Shown here in pieces: positions 34,305 through 43,156 of a stretch of DNA of 47,527 nt (position 1 is its first letter; every line of letters begins with the position of its first letter). The translations under genes were made by a program, and so were the position numbers. The stretch lies in NCBI GenBank assembly GCA_964402685.1, contig CAYODE010000010.1, positions 1-47,527 on the forward strand. The letters run 5' to 3'. The notes below the pieces were generated by a model. The model was not told where the DNA came from. It saw only the letters and a list, made by a program, of their open reading frames with translations, and made no database searches. This DNA is from Aestuariivita sp964402685. Lineage in GTDB: Bacteria; Pseudomonadota; Alphaproteobacteria; Rhodobacterales; Rhodobacteraceae.

Positions 34305-35177
34305 TTATCGCTGTCCGTAGTAAAGACCGACGACATGTTCGGCCTCAGCAAAGAAGAGCCACCGTGACACGAGCACTCCGGCGATATGACTGAGGATCGC
34401 GAGCGCTGCAAAGACATGGCTGAAGGGCAGCGTGAGGACAAAGATCGGGACAGCAAACGCCAACAGAACTGCCACAAGCCGAAGCAGTTTTGCGTGTGAA
34501 CGACCCACAACAAACACCATTTCACGGGTGAGGTAGTTTGTACCTGTATGCGGTGGCTCAAATGCGCGGGGGGTGCCGATCGATCCCAATCCGGTGGCGG
34601 TGGCCAAGGACGTATCGGATCTTGCCAAAGCGTTTTCGCCGCGGATCCACCAGGCCAGTTGCACCGCTGCAGTCAGTGCCAACAGGATCCGGGCCAGCTC
34701 AACTTGGCCCGCCAAAAGTGCTCCGCCTGTGCTGGCATAGGCCAGAAACAGGATCGGCGTGATCACTGTATTCCAGCGCGGAACGGTCTTGAGTTGCGTG
34801 TAGATCATCGAGGTGGTCAGAACCGTCGCAAGGCAAAATGCAGCTCCGATCCATCCAAGCATTGCCCAATGCGCATCGAAAAAGACACGACCTAGTCCAA
34901 CAAACCCCATGACAACCAAGGCGACGACAGCACACCAAGCTTCACGCGACAGCCAACTGGACCGCCACTGAGTGAACGCCTTTATCGCGCGTTCAGGGTG
35001 GCCAAGGTGGAAGGTCGAGGCCAGCAAACCCCCGACCGCCAAAAGGTAGGCAAGAGCGAAAAACACAAAAGCCACCCAACCTGTTGAACCAGGGTAGCCA
35101 AGCCCAAGGAAGAACAAGAGACCAAAGCCCAAACCAGACAAGGTGGTAAATAGAATAACGGAAGGAGCGGGATGCAT
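34305..35177 (-). CDS. soeC: Membrane anchor of a sulfite dehydrogenase (SoeC, DmsC-like)
   Basis: 290 residues with about eight membrane helices, DmsC family (HPAPSVILFTTLSGLGFGLLFFLGLG; FHLGHPERAIKAFTQWRSSWLSREAW). It anchors the cytoplasm-facing SoeAB unit and passes electrons from sulfite to the quinone pool. Its ATG at 35177 shares one base with the soeB stop (TGATG), so expression is coupled. Identification as Soe rather than Dms follows from the xsc/tauR neighbours and the absence of a Tat signal on SoeA. Confidence 0.85.
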   Translation of the reverse strand: MHPAPSVILFTTLSGLGFGLLFFLGLGYPGSTGWVAFVFFALAYLLAVGGLLASTFHLGHPERAIKAFTQWRSSWLSREAWCAVVALVVMGFVGLGRVFFDAHWAMLGWIGAAFCLATVLTTSMIYTQLKTVPRWNTVITPILFLAYASTGGALLAGQVELARILLALTAAVQLAWWIRGENALARSDTSLATATGLGSIGTPRAFEPPHTGTNYLTREMVFVVGRSHAKLLRLVAVLLAFAVPIFVLTLPFSHVFAALAILSHIAGVLVSRWLFFAEAEHVVGLYYGQR

Positions 35178-35950
35178 CAGGCACCTCCCGTTTTGTTGCC
35201 ATCAAGCTTGCCGAGCGTCTTGTCGATCCATCCAAGGAAACCTTGAGGCTCTTCCGCAACTGGTGCCAGAAGCGGAGCGAGAATGTCGATATCTGTGTCT
35301 AAGGTGTCTTTGGGTCTGGGCGGCAGGTATTTGTTTACTGGCTTTGTCCCTTGTTCAGGCATCAAATCCATCCCGCCACGCTCTGCGGTCAGTTTAGAGA
35401 CATTGCTATCGGGGTCGGCAAAATCACCAAAATGGCGCGCGCCGGCCGGACAGGTGCGCACACAAGCTGGCTCACGATCTTCTTCGGGCAGGTTCTCGTT
35501 ATAGATGCGGTCGACGCACAAGGTGCATTTCTTCATGACTTTCTCGGCACCGTCCATCTCTCGTGCGCCGTACGGGCAGGCCCACGCGCAAAGGCCGCAG
35601 CCAATGCAGTCGCTTTCGTTGACCAGAACGATGCCGTCTTCGACGCGCTTGTAACTGGCGCCTGTTGGGCAAACGGTAACGCAAGGTGCATCTTCGCAGT
35701 GCAGACACGACTTGGGAAAATGGATAAGTTGCGGCAAACCCATTTCGGGCTGCACTTCGTAAGAATGCACCCGGTTCAGGAAGGTACCGGTTGGATCGGC
35801 CCCATAGGGGTCCTGATCCGACAAGGCGGCCCCGTAATTTTCGGTGTTCCAGCCTTTGCAGGATATCACGCAAGCATGGCAGCCCACGCAGGTGTCCAGG
35901 TCGATGACGAGACCCAGCTTACGTTCAGTCTTTTCAGGGAGTAGGGTCAT
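35177..35950 (-). CDS. soeB: Iron-sulfur subunit of a sulfite dehydrogenase (SoeB, DmsB-like)
   Basis: 257 residues. Four cysteine clusters for [4Fe-4S] centres are visible: CVGCHACVISC (C21, C24, C27, C31), CLHCEDAPCVTVC, CIGCGLCAWAC and CTLCVDRI with ACVRTC. It wires the molybdenum subunit to the membrane anchor. A C-terminal tail of about 50 residues (KPVNKYLPPRPKDTL onward) extends beyond the clusters. Its ATG at 35950 overlaps the stop of the small membrane ORF as ATGA. Confidence 0.9.
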   Translation of the reverse strand: MTLLPEKTERKLGLVIDLDTCVGCHACVISCKGWNTENYGAALSDQDPYGADPTGTFLNRVHSYEVQPEMGLPQLIHFPKSCLHCEDAPCVTVCPTGASYKRVEDGIVLVNESDCIGCGLCAWACPYGAREMDGAEKVMKKCTLCVDRIYNENLPEEDREPACVRTCPAGARHFGDFADPDSNVSKLTAERGGMDLMPEQGTKPVNKYLPPRPKDTLDTDIDILAPLLAPVAEEPQGFLGWIDKTLGKLDGNKTGGA

Positions 35951-36096
35951 GCGAAGGCCTGTTGAACTAAGGGCTTATGGCGTACGACGGGTTCTTCCTT
36001 TGATGGATCCCAGGTCAAGATGAACCAAACGAAAGATCCCAGGCTCAGCGCTACAAAGCCTGCGATTAGCAAAAGCGTGCGGGACTTCGATGTCAT
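35947..36096 (-). CDS. 49-residue one-helix membrane protein between soeA and soeB
   Basis: Reads MTSKSRTLLLIAGFVALSLG..., with a basic N terminus (K4, R6), one hydrophobic helix (about residues 7-28, ending SFVWFILTW) and a polar 20-residue tail DPSKEEPVVRHKPLVQQAFA. By the positive-inside rule the tail should be periplasmic. Its ATG overlaps the soeA stop by four bases and its stop overlaps the soeB start by four bases, so it must be translated for an unbroken chain of coupling. I do not recognise a family. By size and position it resembles the small accessory subunits of other membrane oxidoreductases (for example CydX, CcoQ, NapE), so an assembly or stabilising role in the Soe complex is inferred. 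Confidence 0.75.
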   Translation of the reverse strand: MTSKSRTLLLIAGFVALSLGSFVWFILTWDPSKEEPVVRHKPLVQQAFA

Positions 36097-38909
36097 TTTC
36101 CAAGTTTCCACTTCAATTCAGCTGGTCCTTGACCGACCGGAGACTCCATCGGCGGGAAGGCTGGTTGCGCCTCGCTTGGTGCGTCGGCCTTTTCTATGCG
36201 GACTTTCAGATCGAACCAGGCTGCCTGCCCGGTTATCGGATCCGAATTGGCCCATCTCAGCCCATCACCTTTCGGCGGAAGCAATTCATGGATCAGGTGG
36301 TTCAAAAGAAAACCCTGTGTGGCCTCTGGCGCGTCTTTGTCCAGCGCCCACGCCCCTTTGCGTTTTCCAATGGCATTCCATGTCCAAACCGTGTTGGCAT
36401 TGAGCGCGGCCATATGCATGACGGGCACCGTGATGTCGCCATGAGGAGACGTGACGCGGACCCAATCGCCATCAGCCAAATCATGCGCTTCCATCAAGTT
36501 AGTAGGTAGGTACAGTGGATTGCGTCCGTGCAACTGACGCAACCACGCATTTTGCGTGCCCCAGGAATGATACATCGCCATCGGCCGCTGGGTCAGGGCG
36601 GTGATGGGAAACTCCTCGCCCTTGTTATCGTCGTCTGTGCTGTACCAGATTGGCAGGGGGTCGAACTGCGCCTTGATCCGTTCGCGCAAGTGATCTGGCG
36701 GTTGGCGCGTGCCATGCCCTTCGGCGGCGAGTTGGAACTTGCGCAGCGGTTCAACATAAAGGTTGAACAGGTAAGGTTGCGGGCTGTCATAGATCCCCAA
36801 GTCCACGGCCCATTCCTGATAGGCCGCATTCCACGGTTTATAATACTGAGCCTCATGCGGGATATGCCCAACCCAAAACCCACCGTTTTCGATGTAGGTA
36901 TCAAGCTGGTCTGGATTCACGTCGCCACGACCGGATGCCTCGCCTTTCCCGCGCCAGCCCGCCAAGGGCCCGATGCCAGGCTTGCGTTCATGATTGACAA
37001 TGTAGTCGGCGTAATCCGCGTATTTGGCTTTCCCGTCGTCGCCGGTAAAACCGGGCAGCTTCATCTTGTTGGCCAGTTGGATCAAGACGGTCTGAAACCC
37101 GCGCACATCGCGGTCAGGCTCGATCACTGGCCAACGGATGGCATCGGCTGCCGCTTCCGCTTCGCAGATCGGGCGATCCAACAGCGAGATGCAGTCGTGG
37201 CGTTCCAAATATGTCGTGTCGGGCAAGATCAAATCGGCATAGGCGACCATTTCCGAGGAATAGGCATCCGAATAGATGATGCGCGGAATGACGTATTCCC
37301 CGCTTTCGTCCGTGTCGGTCAGCATCTCCATCACACCTTTTGTGTTCATGGAGGAGTTCCACGACATGTTGGCCATATACAAAAACAGCGTGTCGATCTT
37401 GTAGGGATCACCCGCATAGGCGTTTGAGATGACCATGTGCATCAGCCCGTGCGACGACATTGGGTTTTCCCAGGTAAACGCTTTGTCAATGCGCGCGGGG
37501 CTCCCATCGGTTTTCAGGGCAAGGTCATCCGGACCATGCACAAACCCAAGGTGCGGCCCGTCAAGCGGCATGTCGGGCGTTGTTTTGCAATGCGGTTTCG
37601 GATGCGCTTCTGGCGGCTTTGGATAAGGCGGTTTGAAGCGGAAGCCGCCAGGAACCTCAACCGTTCCTAAGATGATTTGCAGTACGTGCAATGCGCGGCA
37701 GGTCTGGAACCCGTTGGCGTGGGCCGAGATCCCACGCATTGCGTGGAAGGAAACCGGGCGACCTGTCATCGAGGCGTGTTTTTCACCCCGAAAATCGGTC
37801 CATTCCTGTTTCAGTTCAAAGGCCTCGTCGAAGGCAACCCGCGCCAGTTCGGCAGCGATTGCGCGAATGCGGTTGGCAGGGATCCCACATCTGTCGGCAA
37901 CAGCTTCAGGGGCGTACTGCGCATCCAGGTATTTGTCCATCATGAGGTGGAACACCGGCCTGTGCGTATTCCCGGCGTGCCGATGGGTGCCGGTCAGGCT
38001 TGGCCGCACACCTTTTTGGTCAAACGGCGTGAGCTTACCTGTGATCCTGTCAATCACCAGCGGCTTGCCATCCTCGTCGCGGTGTAACAGACCATGCTCT
38101 TCGGATTTCGGGTCTGAATTGACCAAACAAGGCGCGTTGGTGAATTGCGCCAAGTATTCGAGGTCAATCTTGCCTGACTTCATCAAACAATGGATCAACG
38201 ACAGGATGAAAAGACCGTCTGTGCCGGGGGTGATGCCTACCCAATCATCCGCAACAGCGTTGTAGCCTGTACGGATAGGATTCACGCCTATGACCCGTGC
38301 GCCGCGCTCTTTGATCCGACCAATCCCCATCTTGATCGGATTGCTGTCGTGGTCTTCAGCAACACCGAACAGCATGAACAGCTTTGTGTGTTCCCAGTCC
38401 GGTTGTCCAAACTCCCAAAACGCGCCGCCCATCGTATAGATGCCTGCTGCAGCCATATTCACCGAACAGAATCCGCCATGCGCGGCATAATTCGGGGTGC
38501 CAAAGTTTTGTGCCCAGAACGAAGTGAAGCTCTGTGACTGGTCACGGCCGGTAAAGAAAGCAAGCTTCTCTGGGTTGGACTTGCGGATGGGTTCAAGCCA
38601 GCTGACCGCCAAGTCCAGTGCTTCGTCCCAACTTATCTCTTCGAATTCTCCGGACCCGCGAGGGCCAACACGCTTCAATGGTGCGCGCAGACGGGACGGC
38701 GCATTGACCTGCATGATACCCGCAGACCCTTTGGCGCAGAGCACACCTTTGTTGACAGGATGGTCCCGATTGCCCTCGATATAGGCGACTTTACCATCCT
38801 TAAGATGGACGTTGATCCCACATCGGCAGGCGCACATGTAACAGGTCGTCTTGCGGACCTCATCTGACACCTTGGGCGACAGATCAAGCTGTGGCTGGCT
38901 ATGCGCCAT
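36093..38909 (-). CDS. soeA: Molybdopterin subunit of a sulfite dehydrogenase (SoeA)
   Basis: 938 residues of the DMSO-reductase superfamily (PsrA/PhsA/SoeA branch). The N-terminal [4Fe-4S] ligands C23, C26, C30 and C58 have exact C-x2-C-x3-C-x27-C spacing. The likely molybdenum ligand is C148 in AAHGGFCSVN. There is no Tat signal, so the enzyme faces the cytoplasm, as in Allochromatium SoeA and unlike DmsA. It would oxidise sulfite, from Xsc, to sulfate. GGGGAGGAGCTT precedes the ATG at 38909. Thiosulfate/polysulfide reductase is the alternative by family alone. A 123-base gap with dyads separates it from tauE. Confidence 0.88.
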   Translation of the reverse strand: MAHSQPQLDLSPKVSDEVRKTTCYMCACRCGINVHLKDGKVAYIEGNRDHPVNKGVLCAKGSAGIMQVNAPSRLRAPLKRVGPRGSGEFEEISWDEALDLAVSWLEPIRKSNPEKLAFFTGRDQSQSFTSFWAQNFGTPNYAAHGGFCSVNMAAAGIYTMGGAFWEFGQPDWEHTKLFMLFGVAEDHDSNPIKMGIGRIKERGARVIGVNPIRTGYNAVADDWVGITPGTDGLFILSLIHCLMKSGKIDLEYLAQFTNAPCLVNSDPKSEEHGLLHRDEDGKPLVIDRITGKLTPFDQKGVRPSLTGTHRHAGNTHRPVFHLMMDKYLDAQYAPEAVADRCGIPANRIRAIAAELARVAFDEAFELKQEWTDFRGEKHASMTGRPVSFHAMRGISAHANGFQTCRALHVLQIILGTVEVPGGFRFKPPYPKPPEAHPKPHCKTTPDMPLDGPHLGFVHGPDDLALKTDGSPARIDKAFTWENPMSSHGLMHMVISNAYAGDPYKIDTLFLYMANMSWNSSMNTKGVMEMLTDTDESGEYVIPRIIYSDAYSSEMVAYADLILPDTTYLERHDCISLLDRPICEAEAAADAIRWPVIEPDRDVRGFQTVLIQLANKMKLPGFTGDDGKAKYADYADYIVNHERKPGIGPLAGWRGKGEASGRGDVNPDQLDTYIENGGFWVGHIPHEAQYYKPWNAAYQEWAVDLGIYDSPQPYLFNLYVEPLRKFQLAAEGHGTRQPPDHLRERIKAQFDPLPIWYSTDDDNKGEEFPITALTQRPMAMYHSWGTQNAWLRQLHGRNPLYLPTNLMEAHDLADGDWVRVTSPHGDITVPVMHMAALNANTVWTWNAIGKRKGAWALDKDAPEATQGFLLNHLIHELLPPKGDGLRWANSDPITGQAAWFDLKVRIEKADAPSEAQPAFPPMESPVGQGPAELKWKLGK

Positions 38910-38954
38910 AAGCTCCTCCCCTTATCCATCTGACGTTTGGCCAGATTGGTCTTG

Positions 38955-38982
38955 TGCGCAACCGGTTTTCTCTATTTGCGCA
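38955..38982. promoter_or_regulatory. Dyad upstream of soeA
   Basis: TGCGCAA (38955-38961) and TTGCGCA (38976-38982) are exact reverse complements with 14 bases between. Nearer the gene, ATCTG (38928-38932) and CAGAT (38942-38946) form a second dyad. The region 38910-39032 may therefore contain an internal promoter for soeA onward. Confidence 0.35.
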
Positions 38983-39032
38983 TTTGTTGGAATTCTGACT
39001 TTCAAATGCAGGAAAGTGAAGAACAAACCGTC

Positions 39033-39788
39033 TCATGTGCTTAACACCAAGCGTGCGATGCCTAGCACGGCTAAAAGGATAAGCAGCGTGAGGCAGAATG
39101 GTTTGTAATAAGGTTCCCATTTCGGCACGAACAATGCCTTGCCGACAAAAACGCCAAGCAGCGTTGGGGCGACCAAGATCATCCCACGTATCGCAGCTTC
39201 GGATGTCATCGTACCGACCGCTAGATGGGCGATAAGCCCGATCACACCGCCCCCCAAAAGATAGATATTCAAAGTGCCCCGCATGCGCCGTGCCGGAAGG
39301 TTTCGCGCCAGAGCGTAGAGGGCGATAAACATACCACCCGCGCCGGACAAGCCGGTCACCATGCCTGCGCAAAAGCCGGATGAAAGGGTTCCCGGCGTCG
39401 TCGCAAGAAAAGGGATTGTCATTTTCCAGAGCTGGAGTAGCGCCAAGACGATCAAGAGCACAAGTGCTGTTAGCTTTGATACGAACGGGTCCATCATAAG
39501 GGATAAAGACAGAGAAATCGGCAGCCCTATGCCCGCCGTCAGCATCAGCAAAGCAGCTGTTTTTCGGTCACCATCGGCCCAGCCGCCTTTCATCAAAACC
39601 AAAGATGCGGCCATTTCCAGAAACCAAAAGGCAGGGATCAGCTGAATTGGGGGAATAACCGTGGCCAATATGGCCATCGCCAAAGCAGATAGACCAAACC
39701 CGGAAAACCCACGTACGGCGCCGGCCATGAAACATGCGGCAATGGCCAGCACAGTAACGCTTGGAGAGAGACCTAGAAGGTCACTCAT
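39033..39788 (-). CDS. tauE: TauE/SafE-family sulfite (anion) exporter
   Basis: 251 residues with seven to eight membrane helices. GAVRGFSGFGLSALAMAIL near the N terminus and GFCAGMVTGLSGAGGMFIALYAL in the second repeat are the TauE/SafE signature. It lies 18 bases after xsc on the same strand and before soeA, so export of sulfite made by Xsc is the likely role. The family also includes transporters of other organosulfur anions, so the exact substrate is inferred from context. Confidence 0.85.
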   Translation of the reverse strand: MSDLLGLSPSVTVLAIAACFMAGAVRGFSGFGLSALAMAILATVIPPIQLIPAFWFLEMAASLVLMKGGWADGDRKTAALLMLTAGIGLPISLSLSLMMDPFVSKLTALVLLIVLALLQLWKMTIPFLATTPGTLSSGFCAGMVTGLSGAGGMFIALYALARNLPARRMRGTLNIYLLGGGVIGLIAHLAVGTMTSEAAIRGMILVAPTLLGVFVGKALFVPKWEPYYKPFCLTLLILLAVLGIARLVLST

Positions 39789-39806
39789 TGCCGTTCAACG
39801 CGATCG

Positions 39807-41585
39807 TCACGCCGTTTGTGGGCGCATGTCAGCTGGGTCGATCCCTGCAACTTCGACGGGCTCTTTCATCGCATCGCGGCGGAATGGCTCTCCGAGTTCT
39901 TGGTTGATCATCGCTTCGATCAGAGTGGTCTTGCCATGTTTCATCTGGTCTTCGATCGCGGTGTTCAACGCGTCCGTCAGTTCTTCCATCGTGCGCGCTA
40001 CCACACCCTTCAGACCACAGGCTTGAGCAATTCCCGCATAGGACACCTGCTCGTCCAGTTCTGTGCCCACGAAGTTATCGTCAAACCAAAGGGTCGAGTT
40101 CCGCTTTTCGGCGCCCCACTGATAGTTGCGGAATACGATTTGCGTGATCGCTGGCCATTCACCGCGGCCGATGGCTGTGAGTTCATTGACAGCAATCCCA
40201 AAGGCACCATCGCCCGCAAAGCCAACAACAGGCACGTCAGGGCACCCAATCTTTGCGCCAACGATGGATGGCAGGCCATAGCCGCAGGGACCGAACAATC
40301 CAGGCGCGAGATATTTACGACCTTCATCGAACGACGGATAGGCATTACCGATGGCGCAGTTGTTGCCGATGTCGGACGAAATGATCGCCTCTTTGGGCAG
40401 GGCGGATTGGATCGCGCGCCATGCCATGCGCGGGCTCATCCAGTCGGGTTTGTCGGCGCGGGCACGCTGGTTCCACGTGGTGCCCGGATCATCATCTTCA
40501 TGATCCATCGAGCTAAGTTGCTGTGCCCACGCGGATTTGGTTTGAGCGATATGTGCCTTGCGCTCTTCTCTGCCCTGATCGCCTGCACTGTCAGACAGGT
40601 TGTCCAGGATGCCATGTGCAACCTTCGCGGCGTCTCCGACAATGCCGACACTCACTTTCTTCGTCAGGCCAATCCGGTTCGGATTGATGTCTACTTGGAT
40701 GATTTTCGCGTCGGCCGGCCAGTACTCCATGCCATAACCGGGCAGGGTGGAGAACGGATTGAGACGCGTGCCGAGAGCCAGAACCACGTCCGCTTCCTTG
40801 ATCAACTCCATCGCTGCTTTCGATCCGTTATAACCCAGTGGCCCGGCAAAGAGCGGGTGCGACCCGGGGAACGCATCGTTGTGCTGGTAACCGACGCAAA
40901 CAGGCGCGGTAAGCTGTTCAGCAAGGGCCTGCGACGCGGCGATACCGCCGTCAGACAGAACCACACCAGCGCCGTTCAGGATGACCGGCGTTTTTGCCTC
41001 GGACAGCAGCTTCGCTGCTTCAACGACCGAGTTCTCGCCACCAGAGGACGCTTCAAACGCAATTGGATCAGGAATGTCGATATCGACGACCTGGGTCCAA
41101 AAATCGCGTGGGATATTAAGTTGAGCCGGCCCACAGAGCCGTTTGGCCTGTGAGATAACGCGGGTTAGAACTTCGGCGACCCGCGTTGGGTCGCGGACCT
41201 CTTCTTGATAGGCGACCATGTCTTCGAACAGTTTCATCTGTTCGACTTCTTGGAAGCCGCCTTGTCCGATTGTCTTGTTTGCCGCTTGGGGTGTGACCAG
41301 CAACAGCGGTGTGTGGTTCCAATATGCTGTTTTTACAGCGGTCACAAAGTTGGTAATGCCCGGACCATTCTGCGCAATCATCATCGACATTTTGCCGGTG
41401 GCGCGCGTGTAGCCGTCTGACATCATGCCGGCGCTGCCTTCATGCGCGCAATCCCAGAAGGTAATACCGGCCTTGGGAAAGAGATCAGAGATTGGCATCA
41501 TGGCGGATCCGATGATGCCAAATGCATGTTCGATCCCATGCCTCTGGAGGGTTTTCACAAATGCTTCTTCGGTCGTCATTTTCAT
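39807..41585 (-). CDS. xsc: Sulfoacetaldehyde acetyltransferase
   Basis: 592 residues, a thiamin-diphosphate enzyme of the acetolactate-synthase type: it turns sulfoacetaldehyde plus phosphate into acetyl phosphate and sulfite. The N-terminal HAFGIIGSAMMPISDLFPKAG and AHEGSAGMMSDGYTRATGK carry the conserved glutamate region, and GDGAFGIAVNELTAIGR...NYQWGAEKRN is the Mg-ThDP motif. These match Xsc rather than acetolactate synthase. AGGAG precedes the ATG at 41585. It follows tauR on the same strand and has CTGG-type repeats in its leader. No tpa or pta gene accompanies it here. Confidence 0.95.
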   Translation of the reverse strand: MKMTTEEAFVKTLQRHGIEHAFGIIGSAMMPISDLFPKAGITFWDCAHEGSAGMMSDGYTRATGKMSMMIAQNGPGITNFVTAVKTAYWNHTPLLLVTPQAANKTIGQGGFQEVEQMKLFEDMVAYQEEVRDPTRVAEVLTRVISQAKRLCGPAQLNIPRDFWTQVVDIDIPDPIAFEASSGGENSVVEAAKLLSEAKTPVILNGAGVVLSDGGIAASQALAEQLTAPVCVGYQHNDAFPGSHPLFAGPLGYNGSKAAMELIKEADVVLALGTRLNPFSTLPGYGMEYWPADAKIIQVDINPNRIGLTKKVSVGIVGDAAKVAHGILDNLSDSAGDQGREERKAHIAQTKSAWAQQLSSMDHEDDDPGTTWNQRARADKPDWMSPRMAWRAIQSALPKEAIISSDIGNNCAIGNAYPSFDEGRKYLAPGLFGPCGYGLPSIVGAKIGCPDVPVVGFAGDGAFGIAVNELTAIGRGEWPAITQIVFRNYQWGAEKRNSTLWFDDNFVGTELDEQVSYAGIAQACGLKGVVARTMEELTDALNTAIEDQMKHGKTTLIEAMINQELGEPFRRDAMKEPVEVAGIDPADMRPQTA

Positions 41586-41646
41586 GAGAGGTCTCCTGCG
41601 GACAAGGGCTTAACCAGACGGTTGTACGAACACCCCATACCGGAGT

Positions 41647-41679
41647 TTAGGGCCAGTTGCATTGGCCGAATATGGCCAG
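41647..41679 (-). promoter_or_regulatory. Candidate TauR site upstream of xsc
   Basis: On the minus strand CTGGCCATAT (41679-41670) and CTGGCCCTAA (41656-41647) are direct repeats whose starts lie 23 bases apart, directly after the tauR stop and 62-94 bases before xsc. As I recall, TauR of Rhodobacter capsulatus binds direct repeats close to CTGGACYTAA; the second repeat matches 9 of 10. Confidence 0.5.
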
Positions 41680-41680
41680 C

Positions 41681-43141
41681 CTATGCAGATTGTATAGCTT
41701 GGGCAATTTTCGCAATGCCGTCATCGATCCTATTGGCGGGAATCGAAGAGTAGGCCAGCCGATAATACTGTTGCGGCTTGGTGTTTCCACGAAAGAACGG
41801 CGCACCCGGTTCTATCAGCACCGATTGCTCGCTGAGCTGCCTGGCTGTAGCTGTCATATCCACACCGTCCGGCGCCTGCATCCAGAGAGAGCTACCACCG
41901 TAAACTCCGCTGCCAGCGATCATCAGCCCATGACGCTTGATCGACGCTTCCATCGTTTCCCGGCGTGCATGCAACGCCTTGGCTGTTTGGCGGATCTGGG
42001 CGTCGTAGTGTCCAAGGGACAGAAAATACGCAGCCGTTCGTTGAATATGCCCTGGCGGATGTCGCAGGACTTGAGCGCGGAGCGCGCGTGCCTCGCGAAT
42101 AAAGCCTTCGGATCCCACCAGGTATCCCAACCGCAATCCAGGGAATAGTGATTTGGAGAAACTACCGACGTAAATCACGCGCCCGTCTTCATCGAGAGAT
42201 TTTAAAGAGGGCGAAGGTGGTGCCAAAAAAGACATCTCAAATTCGTAGTCGTCTTCGAGGATAACAGCGTTGGCATCACGCGCGTAATTTAGCAGTTCCT
42301 TTCGGCGGCTCAGGGGCATCGTTGCAGTTGTCGGGGCTTGGTGGCTTGGAGTAACGAACACTACATCTGCTGTGTCGGGAAGGAGAGCAGGCTGCAAACC
42401 ATCTGCATCCACAGGCAGGGCGCTCACGTCGCATGGCAGTTGTTCGACAATATCTCGCAGCGCGTAATAGCAGGGGTCTTCTATGACCACATGTTTCCCT
42501 TTGCCGAGCAGCAGATGTGCAGCCAGCCACAAAGCGTTCTGAGCGCCGAGAGTGATAAGTATCTCTTGGGGACGCGCGCTGATCCCGCGTCTGGGCAAGG
42601 TATGTCGTGCGATGAATTCGATTAGCAGCGGATCATCCTGATCATAGTAGTCAGTGGTCAACGACGTGAAATCACGTTGGCCCAAGGCGCGAATGGCGCA
42701 TAAGCGCCAGTTGGCGTGATCAAACAGTCCGGCATCGGCTTGGCCGTAGATGAAAGGGTGTTTGAAGCTTTGCCAATTCTCTGGCTTGCGTGGCGTATCA
42801 CCGTTGGAAAACTTACCCGCCAACGCGCTATCCCAATCGACGCGATCGGCGGTCGTGACTGATGGCGCGTAAGCAGGCGGTACTGGGGCATTCTCGGACA
42901 CAAAATATCCCGAACGACCGCGCGATGTGATGTAGTCGCTCGCCACAAGCTCGGTATACGCCAAAGTGACCGTGATCCGGCTCACCCCGAGATGCGTAGC
43001 CAGTTTGCGTGAGGAAGGTAGTTTTTCGCCACGGTGAAACCGCCCGGACAAAATCCCTTGCGCAATCATCTGTTGGATCTGCGCTTGCAGGGTGCCCTGT
43101 GCATCTTGGGAGAGAAAAAAGGTTTCGACTGAGACCGCCAT
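41681..43141 (-). CDS. tauR: MocR/GntR-type regulator, TauR
   Basis: 486 residues: an N-terminal GntR winged helix (about 20-85, FHRGEKLPSSRKLATHLGVSRITVTLAY) and a fold-type-I aminotransferase domain with the PLP lysine region VGSFSKSLFPGLRLGYL. MocR proteins use PLP and a ligand amine to control transcription; TauR activates taurine-use genes in related bacteria. It sits upstream of xsc in the same direction, not divergent as in the well-known cases. The identity rests on the family plus the xsc neighbour. ATG at 43141. Confidence 0.85.
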   Translation of the reverse strand: MAVSVETFFLSQDAQGTLQAQIQQMIAQGILSGRFHRGEKLPSSRKLATHLGVSRITVTLAYTELVASDYITSRGRSGYFVSENAPVPPAYAPSVTTADRVDWDSALAGKFSNGDTPRKPENWQSFKHPFIYGQADAGLFDHANWRLCAIRALGQRDFTSLTTDYYDQDDPLLIEFIARHTLPRRGISARPQEILITLGAQNALWLAAHLLLGKGKHVVIEDPCYYALRDIVEQLPCDVSALPVDADGLQPALLPDTADVVFVTPSHQAPTTATMPLSRRKELLNYARDANAVILEDDYEFEMSFLAPPSPSLKSLDEDGRVIYVGSFSKSLFPGLRLGYLVGSEGFIREARALRAQVLRHPPGHIQRTAAYFLSLGHYDAQIRQTAKALHARRETMEASIKRHGLMIAGSGVYGGSSLWMQAPDGVDMTATARQLSEQSVLIEPGAPFFRGNTKPQQYYRLAYSSIPANRIDDGIAKIAQAIQSA

Positions 43142-43156
43142 GGCTTGTCAGATAGT

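Noticed and set aside
36528..37427. 299-codon open frame on the plus strand
   Set aside because: Lies wholly antisense to soeA, low-complexity hydrophobic/basic composition and no family resemblance.
39816..41153. 445-codon open frame on the plus strand
   Set aside because: Antisense to xsc; no recognisable domain, and it follows from codon bias of the high-GC gene on the other strand.
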